From assembly GCA_037179335.1 (NCBI GenBank), contig JAKZHN010000014.1:963254-1027253 (forward strand): 64,000 nucleotides of DNA, read 5' to 3'. Below are positions 54,001 to 64,000 of the stretch, in pieces. Made by a program: the position numbers and the translations under genes. The number at the start of each line of letters is the position of its first letter. The stretch's first letter is position 1. This stretch comes from Cyclaneusma minus. Its lineage: Eukaryota; Ascomycota; Leotiomycetes; Marthamycetales; Marthamycetaceae. The notes under the pieces are model-generated. The model made no database searches and was not told the origin of the DNA. It saw only the letters and a program-made list of their open reading frames with translations.

Positions 54001-57000
54001 GCTATTAGTTTCGCTATAATTTTTTTAAAAATTAAATAATAATTTTTTTGCTTAAGCAATTAATTATTATAATAATATTTGTGTAATTATTGCTTTTTAA
54101 GAAATTTATTATAAAATCCATTAAAATCTGCAATTAAATTTAATCCGGAATCAATAAAAGCTTTAAAAGCCTATATTTTCCATTTCTTTGAATTTTTATA
54201 TATTAATATAAAGCTCAATTTGCAATATATTTTTTTATATTTTGCTTTATTAAAAGCTAGAAAAACCGCCTAAATAATATTCCATATATATATTTTATAT
54301 TAGAATAATCTGCAATAATATTATTATATAATTTTCAAATAAATACTATTTTTAAAAATTTGTATTTTGGTATTTATAGCTTTTGCAAATTTTTATATAT
54401 TATTTGATTTTTTTTATTTAGTTTAAAATCCGTAATTAATATAATTAATTCCCATTTCCGTAATAGCCGTTTTATTTTATTTTTGTTTAAAAACAAAGCT
54501 GTTTAATTTATATATATAAAGAATTTAAGCTTTTGTTTTATTAGTTTAAAAACGTTTTTTATATGTTAATTATATTGGTTAATTTTAATAATTTATTTAC
54601 TATTAATATTAAAATAGCTATTTTATTTATATATATATATTTTTAATAAAATAGCTATTTTATAAATAAGTCTTGTATTTAATAAATTTGCAAATATATT
54701 TTGATTCCGTTTAAATAAAATATTGGCTATAGCATTTTAGTTTTCTAATATATATATAATTATAAAATTATAATTTGCTAATAAAAAGGCCTATTTTATT
54801 TAGTGTTTAAATAGCGTATAAACTGTTATAAATATTTTGAATTTTTATAGTTTATACGTATTTGGAAAAATCCTTATATTAGTTTTAAATTAATTGCGAA
54901 TTTTTAAAAGCATTTAATAATTGCTAGTAATTTCTTATCGTAAATTGAATAATTATATTTTGCAGGCTAATTTTCTTTAAAAAAAGCAATAGCTTGTATT
55001 ATTTTATTATTTTCTATTCAAAATAATGCTTTGCCAATATTGTATTTTAAAGCATTGGTTTTTATATATATTTTAAGCTTTAAATTAAATGCTATTAAAG
55101 CTGGAATAAATATGTTTTTCTTTTCAATTATATAAATGCTTTTTTAATTTTTGCAATTTATTTAAAAAACTGGTTTTTCTTAATTGAAATTATAATAAAT
55201 AGGCAAAATTCAAAAACACTATATAAATTTCCTATAAAATTTAGCAAATTTTAGAAATTTTTAAACGCCTTTTAGATTCACAAAAAATAGCTATTTAAAA
55301 ATAGGTTTAAGCTTGTCGAAATTTATAATTATTTATTTTAAAATTTCGTTTTTATAACTGGCCTTAATAATAAAATTTAAATATTTAATCAATTTAATTT
55401 TAAATTTGCATTTATTAATATTCAATTATAATCCGGCTTTTTTTAATTGCTTTCAAACTTTTTATACGTGTTTTTAATATAGTTTTAAAAAATCGTTTAT
55501 ATAAATTAGTATATTATTTGTATAGGCTAAGTAAAACTCATTTAAATATTTAATCAAATAATAATTAGTATATTGCTAAAACATATTTAAAGCATTAATT
55601 AGCCTAAAAAATATTATATATTTATATAATTTATATTAAATATAAAAAACCATAAAACATTTATTGTTTTTATCAATTCTAATTATAAAATACAATAATT
55701 ATATCCAATTTGGTAAGTTATTTGGCTTGGCTAATTGCTTATAAAATTTTGTAAATTAAAAAAAGGAAATAGCGATTTTTTTTAAATATTTTATTCAAAG
55801 CCCAATAATTTATATAAAATTATAGGCCTTTTTTTAATTGTTTAATAAATAATTTTAGGGCTGCTGCCGGCAAATTATTTATTTATATATTTGTTTTTTA
55901 AATATTCTATAAATACTTTTCTTAATATTAAAAGCTTTTTTTTAGCTTTTTTTTGTATATAGGTTTTTGGAATGTAATAGGATTTTTACCATTTATATTC
56001 TTAAATTTAATATAATAATTAATTTTAATTTTTTTAAAAAAAGCTATTTATTTGCTTTTTTTCAATTAAATTTATTTAATATGTTTTATTAATATTTTAG
56101 CAAAAACATTTTCGGGTCTATAAACACTTTAAGTTTTAAAGCCCTTTTTATATTAGCTAAAAAACAGGGAAGTTCGTTTTTTTTTTTTTTTTTAAGCAAA
56201 CCTGATAAATACTATTATATTAATGTTCATAATATTTATTTTTCGATATAATTATTTGCACTAATTGCTAATTTTTTAACTACTTTATGTAAAGCTTATT
56301 TTTTTATAAATATTAATTATTGAGTTTTTATATTTTAATCAAATTTATTCTAATATTATATTATAGCTATAATATAGCATTATATATATAGCTGTTTTTT
56401 ATATTATATTTTTTAATATTTTATTAAAGGTATATTATATAAATAATGGATTTATAATTCAAATTATTATTTATATATAAGCCAATAAATTTTCAATTAT
56501 TAAAAAAAATGAGTTAAAAATGGGTTTTTTATATAAAAGCGGAATTAATTAATTCAAAACACAAATACTTATTATTAATTAAAATAATAATATAATTAAT
56601 TTAACTAATTAAAATAGAAATAATAAAAGAATTTGCTATTAATATTTTGATTTTTTTCGTTTTTCGCTAAAAGTATCGCTTTAAAATACGCTTTAATTTG
56701 CATTTGAAAATTAAAGCAATTAATTTTTTAAAGTTTTTAAATTTAACTTGATTTTAAATATTATATTTTGAATTCTTAAATTCGTTTTTTTAGTAATAAT
56801 ATAAAAAGCAATTTGTATTTTTAAATAATGTATTTTTTGCTTTTATATTGAAAACATTGCTTTACAATTTTATATATATTTAAAATGGCTTTAATTATTT
56901 ATATTGCTTATATATCCAAAATTGTATTAGTATTAATATTTATAGCGTTTGGGGTTTTTTAATTCAGAAAATTTAATATTATTTTTAATCCCTTAATTGA

Positions 57001-57989
57001 AGCCCCGAAATAATTATATTTAACTTTTTTAATTAAGTTTTTCGAATTTATAGCAATAAATTGCAATTTATTAATATATAAAATATATATAAAATAATAA
57101 AATATTTCTAAAATTGCAATAGCAATAGCAAAGCTAGAAAATAGCTTTTAGCAAAAATATGGGATTTTAAGCTTTTTTGGCCAAATTAAGCTTTTGGTTT
57201 ATCTTAGAAAATTCTTATACCTAGTAATAAAAATACTAAATTTCTTTTTTCTTTTTTTTATTTATTTTAGCCAATTTATTCATGGTTTTTATTTAAAACT
57301 TGGGATTTATATATATCAAATTTAATTGTTTTTATAATACAATTAAAAAGGCATTGGTAAAAATAAAATAATTTTTAATAGAGGCCTTAATTTAAAGCTG
57401 AATTTATTTAAAAGCCATCTTTAATACTCGGTTATAAATATATTGAAATGTTCTATTAGCTATTTTATTTGCTATATTTCTTTAGATTTTGGTTTTTATG
57501 TAATCTTTTTAAATTAAATACTTTGTTTTATTTAATTTATTAAATATTTTATTTTTAGCAAAATATTATAATAAGCCATTAAAATATTTGCTTTAAAAGG
57601 GTTAATTGCAAAAATTAATATATTATTAAATGTTATTAATTCAATTGCTTAGGCGCATTTTTTTAAAGCCGTAATTTAGGCTGAAATTGCTTACATTTGT
57701 TTATAAATATATACCGCAATTTTTGAATTTTTATTTATAAATCTTTTATTAAATTTTGCAAAAAAGGCGGAAAAACTAGAATTTTTATTTAAAAATCCTT
57801 TTTATTAATATTGGGCAACAATATTTTTAATATATTAAATATTTTAGGCATTAATTTAATATTGCTAAATAGCTATATATATAGCAGCTTATTATTAAAA
57901 AATAAAATTCTGTATTTTTTTTTAAAAAAGCAGTTTCCATTTTTATTTATTTTCGGCTTCTTTTTAGTGGGTTCAAAAAATCTTAAAAT

Positions 57990-58340
57990 TATATTACAAT
58001 TCAATAATTTGCAATAAAATTAATTAAAAACTTTTAAATTTAATTTTAAATTAAAATATCTATTTTTATAAAATAAAGGCCTGCTATTTATATTAATTTT
58101 AATAAATATAATGCTTTGATATTTTATATATATTTAATATACTAATTTGGTTTTTAAAATATTGAAGTTATATTAAGTATTATTTATTATAATAATAGCG
58201 GCCATTGCTTTAGCAATGCCGTAATTTACCCTTAATGCGTATAAGCGTTTGTAATACTTTTGCATATAAATGCATATAATAACCTGCTAATTAAGCTTCA
58301 GCTTATTAATACGAACGAGGCTTTAAATCGTTATATAATA
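57990..58340 (-). repeat. 5' LTR of the Gypsy element
   Basis: Counterpart of 50590-50937, retaining more G and C (GCAATGCCGTAATTTACCC, GCGTATAAGCG). The two LTRs therefore differ mainly by C/T and G/A changes, as expected from RIP after insertion. Confidence 0.75.
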
Positions 58341-60734
58341 CCTTAATAAATAAAGCTTATTAATAGCTTAAAATCCTGAATAAAATAGGTTTTAATAATT
58401 AATATAAATTATATATTATTATTTTTAAATAAACATATAATAAAAAGTATATTGAAAATTTAAAAAAATCTAAAAATTGCGTTTTAAAATATAATATCCT
58501 AGAATTTAGCAATAGCGGTAATAATAATGGTTAACTATGTTAGCTATTTTAATAGCAATAGTTTTTCGTTAATTATAAAAATGGCGGAGATTTTATAAAT
58601 TTTAATACCCTATCTAATTTTATTTGCAATATATTTTACAATATATCAAAGTTTTAGATTAAAACTTATTATTATAAGGAATATAATTAGATTGCTTAAA
58701 TTTATTTTATTAAATTCAAATTTTTGGTATTTTTACGCAGCCTTACTTTTTAATAATTTTAGCAATAAATTATTAAGGGTAATGGCAAAAGTGGAGTTTT
58801 TTGCGGTAATTTTAAAGGCAATTGCAATGGTTTTAATAATAATAGCTAAATTCAATATCTTTATAATAATAGGGTATTTGCAATTAATAATAGTATAAGC
58901 AGCTATTTATTAAATATCCAGGACTATTATAATATAACCATCCTGCCCTAAAGTAATTATTAAATACCTATTAAATATCTTTTTTAAAAGAATAGCAATT
59001 CCAGTATTTGGCTTATATGCTCAAATTATTTAATAACTTTAGCAATAGGGAAATAATTAGCTTTTAATTTAAATTGGGATTGGAGGCAATTAAATAGTTT
59101 TTTTTTTAAGTAGCCTTATTAGAATTTGGCAATTTTAAATAATTATTTTAATGGCAAAATATATATAATAGCTTTAAATTAAAATTTTATCTTTTTAATA
59201 GCAAATTATTACTTATTTAACGTTTTTGTTTTTTGCGCGATTAATTTTTTTATAAGCGATTTAATTAATAATAGCTATATCGGTATTGGTTTTATTAATA
59301 CAAATTTTATTTTGCAATATTAATTTTCCATTTAATAATTTTGCTATTTCCAATTTTTATATTATATAAATGGGAAATTTTAGCCAGATATAATTTATAT
59401 AATAATTATATTAATACTCATAAGCAATTATTTTAAAAAATGGGTACTTTATATTATCGAGCTTTTATTGAATATTTTAATTATTATTGATTAATTATAG
59501 CTATATAGCTATAATTTAAATATTAGCTAATATAATAGTATTTTTTAATAGTATATTAAAAATTGTGCTAAAAAGTATTTTTATAATAGCTAGCTTAGGC
59601 TAGTATTAATTTTGTTTTATCCGCTATTTAATTTTAAATTTTAGTTTATTTTTGCTATTAAAAAGGCGTTAATTTTTATTATGCTTTCCAATTATAAATT
59701 TTTATTTATTTTAAATATAAAAAACGCGTTAATCTTGCAGCCGTTATTTAAGTATTTTTCATTTTTTTTAAAAAATGCATTAAATCTATGTATTAATATA
59801 ATATCTATTTTAAATATAAATTATTATATTATAAAGGCAGTTAACTATTAAGAAAAAACTTATGCTTAAATAATTTTTAATAATAAATCAAATTATTTAT
59901 TGGCTATAATGGTTATTTTTGAATTTTGTATTGCTATATATAAAATAGGCAAAAAATTATTATTATTATTTAATGCTTTAATTCCCTTTTTTTATTGCAA
60001 TAATAAAATTTTAAGCCGCTTTTCCGAATATAAATAATATTAAGCTAAGCTTGGCTTTGAATTTTTTGTACTTATTTAGTAAATAGGTATTTAGAATAAG
60101 CTTAATTGTATTTTAAAAATTAAAAAGCTAGAAAACTTTGCAAAGCTGGTTTTATGCTTTTACCGCTATTAAATAATTAATTTTAAGAGATTTTAATAGG
60201 CCGCGTAAATATTATTAAGCTTTGAATAATATTTATAAACGAGTTTTAGATTTTTTTATTTTATTGTGGTAAATAGTTATTTATATTTAATAGAGTATTG
60301 GAGAATAATATAGCTAAATTTATAAAAGGTAAGTTAAAATCAATAGTAGTTGAAATTAAGATTATATTATTGATTTGGCTATATAATTTATAAAAAGGCG
60401 TTTTGATATAGAAAGCAAATAAATGATTATTAAAATATTTAAAGAATTATAAGATTAAGCTAATATTTGGTAAAATATTGCTATATTAAAAAAAATTGTT
60501 TTTTTTTTCAAAAAAAAGAAAAGCTAGCTTATATTTGTAAATGGCTGATTAAGTATTTAATTAAAGGCTTTATTTATAAATTAAAAATTAAATATGCTAT
60601 ATTATTGATATTTGTTATTAAACCCAATAACGGAATAAAAATATATTAAAATTATTAGGATTTAAAAAATGTTATTATTAAAAAGTATTAGTTATTTTTG
60701 TTAATTTGTAAAATTTTTAATATTATATGCTAAG

Positions 60735-61000
60735 CCAAAATTTATATTAAGCTGGATATAATAGCAGTTTTTAATTGTTTTTAAATAGTAGAAATAGATA
60801 AATAAAAAATAGCATTTCTTATTTGCTTTAAATTATTTAAATTCCTTATTATAGTTTTTGGTTTATGAAATAAATTTGTGTTTTTTTAATAAAATATATA
60901 TTATTTATTTTAATAATATTTCTATTTATTTAAATAATATTAAAAAATATTAAAAGCACATTTAAAAGATTTTCCATCAATCAAAAAATGCAAATTTGTA
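60735..61000 (+). mobile_element. Third Gypsy reverse-transcriptase relic
   Basis: The + strand reads AKIYIKLDIIAVFN, KIAFLICFKLFKFLIIVFGL with stops between, matching the 'AKIFTKLDI..AFN' and 'KTAFRTRFGLFEYLVMPFGL' blocks of Gypsy RT and the relic at 1745. A separate insertion from the minus-strand element; its limits are not visible. Confidence 0.65.
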
Positions 61001-64000
61001 AATTAATGTTTAAAAATGCAAATTTAAAACGACCAGAATAAAATATTTAAGCCTATATATAATTTTAAATAATATTAAAATGGACCCAAAAAATAAAGGC
61101 AATATTTAAATAATAGCTGTTTTTTATATATATATAATTCGCAAAATGTTCTAGGCTTTGCAAATTTTTATTATAAATTTATTAAGGATTTCTTTTAAAA
61201 TAATTTCATCTTTTTACAATTCAATAAAAAAGAAAGTACTTTAGTATAAAGGTGATTTTAAGTAATAAATATTTTAAAGATTGTAGCAAGTATTTATAAA
61301 GGTATTAATACTAATACTTTTTAATTATAATTATAAAATTATTTTCAAAATTAATATTTTAAATTAGGCGTTCGAAGGCATATTATTATAATATAATAAT
61401 AACGGGTTATTATAATTAATTGCTTATGTTTTATTAAAATATTTTTTAGCCAAATATAATTATAAAATTTATAAAAAGCTATTAGCTATGATTAAATATT
61501 TAAAGAAATAGCAATTAAAGCTTTAAAAAGGTGGTTATTAAAGAAAAGGGCGTTTAATTTGGTATAACCTGATATAAAACGCTGGTTATAAAGGTGAATA
61601 AAATATTGTATTAACTGCTTAAAATTCTAAATTAAGGGAGTCTCCAAATTATAGATATTTAATTTATAAAAGACGCTAACCCCGGTCTAGCTAAGCGAAG
61701 TATCATGTAATTATCTCTATAATAGCCATTGCATTTATCTTTTAATACTCCTTTATAAAGGCTATTTTAGAAATTTATATAATTATTTTCAATATTTTTT
61801 TATATTTATTAAATTTTTTTTTTATAATAGCTTGATTAATTTACTGGCCATTATTTTATTTATTAATATATATTTAATAATAAGCTTTTTATTTTTATTT
61901 AAATTTCTAATAAAACAATAAAATATATTTATCTATATATATATATATATATATATATATTTAATTTTTAAAAAATTTAAAAAATTTAAACTAGCTATTA
62001 ATTTTATTTAATATAAAATAAAAAGGCAATATATTTGAATTTGGTAAATAAAATACTTATAAATTTTTGCTTTTTGCTAATTTATAGAATTAATCCGCTA
62101 CAAAATATAGCTATATTTTTAAAAACGCTAATCCGGTTAATTTTATTGCTAATTTAATTAAAATTAAAATAAATAACGATTTTAAAATATTTTCCCCTAG
62201 GCCTATAATATATTTTATAGCCTATAATGGTATTAAAATATATTATTAAATTTTTAAATACCTTGCTATAATGCTTTAATAAATTAGCTATATATTATAT
62301 TAATTATTTTAAAGCAAAGGCTATATTTGATTTAATAAATATTATAGCAAATATAAGGCTGCTTACTATTTTTTAATATTGTTTAAAATTAATTTAAATA
62401 TTATTGGAAGAAGAAAATTGGAGAATATTATAATCGATTATAGGGATGTTTTTAAAATAAATTATAGCATTGATAATTTTGAATTAATTTAATACGATTT
62501 GAAAATATTGCTTCTAATTAATATAAAGAGCTTTAATTTTCCGGTTTTTTATTATTTTTATACTAAGAATTTTAAAAGTTTTCTTCAAAATTTTAATATT
62601 AAAGCAATTAAAAACTTAAAATAAAATTAAACAAACTAGGCTTTATTTGTATAAGTTGCAATTACATTATTAATATATATTAAAAATTTAATTTTATATT
62701 TGGTATACGAATAAATATATAAATTAGCCAAGTTTTAAATAAATTTTTATTTTTTTAATTTAGATTTTATTAAAAAATTTCAATTTTTTTCCAATTTATT
62801 TTAATTTATAAAGAAATTTAAAAATTTAAAAAACTTTATTTTCCGGGATAATAATATTTTTTAAAAAATTAAAAAAATTAAATAATATTTTTGGCCTTTA
62901 TAAAAGCTTTTTTAATATTAAATTGCTAGTATTTAAAATATTTTTTGATTTGCTATATATTTAATCCAATTCGCTTAAAATCCTTGCCGATTTTTTATTA
63001 TTTTGGTTTTGAATTCGCAAAGCTTTAAAATAATCAAATTTTTAATCCTTTCGTACCCAATTTTATACTAGATCCATAATATATTTTTAAAAGAATGCCT
63101 ATTAATTAAATGGCGTTAATTGAGCAAGGGTTTTTTTTATTTTTTATAGCGCATTGGTAATTAAAAAAATTGCTATTAATTAATGGATTTTTGGGATAAT
63201 ATAAATATAAATTAAAGTAGGGGAATTTTTATTGTAAAAATAATATAATTTGGCTATTTATTTTAAAAAGCCGCTATTTATATAAATGCCTAAATTTTAT
63301 TATTACGCTTTAATATAATATAATATCGAAATAAAAGGACTAATTATAATATATATATATATATTAATAGGCGGAAGATTTTTAAAATATATAATATTAT
63401 AATATAATAATTGCTTATAGCTAATATATATATAATTATATAAGCCTTATTAGCTCGGTAATATAATTAATCGATTTTGCTAATATTAATATTATTATTA
63501 TTTTTTGCCAATTGCACTAGCTATTAAAAAAATTGTATTGCTGAATTACCAATGCTAAAAAGTAATTAAAAAATGGTATGTTTTATTAAAAAGGCTTTAA
63601 TGGCTATAGCGGTATAATTGTTATATAAATGGTTTTTGTATTATATAAATAAATTATATAATAATTTAAATCAGGGGTTTATTATTTGCAAAAGGGAATT
63701 GCATTGCGCCGGCTCCCTTATTTTGGTAATTACCCAATTAATCGCCGGGTTTTTGCAAAAAGTCGGGGCTTTTTGCGAAAGTTAAACCCGCAATTTTTGC
63801 ATAAGCGTGGTAGCTATATTATATAGGGTTTATTAAGCCAATAGCAATAAAAGTTACCACTAAGCCACGAGGGCCAATAAAGCTTTAAAAGCTATAAAAC
63901 TTATTAAATATTTTAATCTAGCCAATATTATTAAAAATTATATATAATATAAAACTTGTTTTATAGCGTCTAATAGCAATACCAATGTTTTTTTTCTTTC

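Larger units (their letters stand above)
50590..58340 (-). mobile_element. Dead Ty3/Gypsy LTR retrotransposon, about 7.7 kb
   Basis: Two direct repeats of about 350 bp (50590-50937 and 57990-58340) bound a minus-strand Gypsy pol. Next to the left LTR the minus strand reads CGGAAGGGGGGAG, a polypurine tract, which fixes the orientation. Pol order on the minus strand is correct. RT at about 55920-55300 includes LAYTNNILIYINDFL (YxDD changed to TNN), KKAGL.LNINKCKF and KFLKFAKFYRKFI. RT/RNase H linker follows at about 55150-55020 (TNALKYNIGKALF). The integrase zinc-binding region at about 54340-54240 reads YNNIIADYSNIKYIYGIL, and the integrase core at about 54150-54000 reads LLKLLLIPD then LMDFIINFLKSNNYTN. 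Gag and protease should lie at 56-57.9 kb but are unreadable. Stops and lost catalytic Asp residues make it dead. Confidence 0.85.
46190..64000. repeat. AT-rich, RIP-degraded repeat block (right)
   Basis: Almost wholly A/T with stops in all frames. Less degraded pockets of higher GC occur at about 49290-49380, 50938-51065, 51820-51960 and 63690-63790. Apart from the elements listed below, no gene is visible. A minus-strand run at 48371-48652 (QIPNSFFINYYLKFAIILIK, then FKNLGSFVFIKINI) may be a worn Copia-type integrase, with low confidence. Confidence 0.85.

Noticed and set aside
1..64000. CRISPR arrays, bacterial operons and rRNA genes
   Set aside because: Gene structure is eukaryotic with spliceosomal introns; no direct-repeat/spacer pattern or rRNA sequence was seen.

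Overview
The window looks like a filamentous ascomycete chromosome segment, most likely Pezizomycotina, with 'two-speed' base composition. The evidence is short GT-AG introns with CTAAC/CTGAC branch sites, a fungal-type sedoheptulose bisphosphatase gene, and very AT-rich blocks whose retrotransposon proteins are riddled with stop codons, as repeat-induced point mutation (RIP) produces. The species cannot be told.

Layout. (1) 1-6264: AT-rich block holding a RIP-wrecked Ty3/Gypsy element on the + strand and, at its right edge, an 866-bp hAT-type non-autonomous transposon with terminal inverted repeats and a perfect 8-bp target duplication. (2) About 6.3-8.9 kb: ordinary-composition DNA without a credible gene, with a 44-bp tandem repeat and purine tracts. 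(3) About 8.9-25 kb: the most unusual part. A core-promoter-like module (GGCTATAAAAGGCAGC, then CTCCCCAAGAACA and CACGCCATC at fixed distances) recurs 17 times on the + strand, about every 0.4-2.2 kb. Each copy is followed by different, short, broken coding fragments: a ZNFX1/Upf1-like helicase, an AlkB-like dioxygenase, coiled-coil and unknown pieces. Several fragments recur in other units in a different order. (4) 25-29.3 kb: more shuffled exons, hairpins and one small intact ORF. (5) 29.7-43.1 kb: normal genes, namely a metallophosphoesterase, an AT-hook/bZIP-like nuclear protein, an SHB17-type phosphatase (minus strand, five exons) and a small membrane/coiled-coil protein with a two-frame 5' part. 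(6) 43.7-45.4 kb: a second array of five promoter-like modules (CACGTG plus TATAAATA) on the minus strand. (7) 46.19-64 kb: AT-rich RIP block with a complete but dead Gypsy element (LTRs near 50.6-50.94 and 57.99-58.34 kb; minus strand) and a further + strand reverse-transcriptase relic near 60.7 kb.

The conventional genes are unrelated housekeeping or regulatory genes and do not form a pathway. The candidate new biology is the pair of oppositely oriented promoter arrays flanking the gene island, in which promoters look better conserved than the sequences they would transcribe. All calls come from reading and hand translation; no database search was possible.
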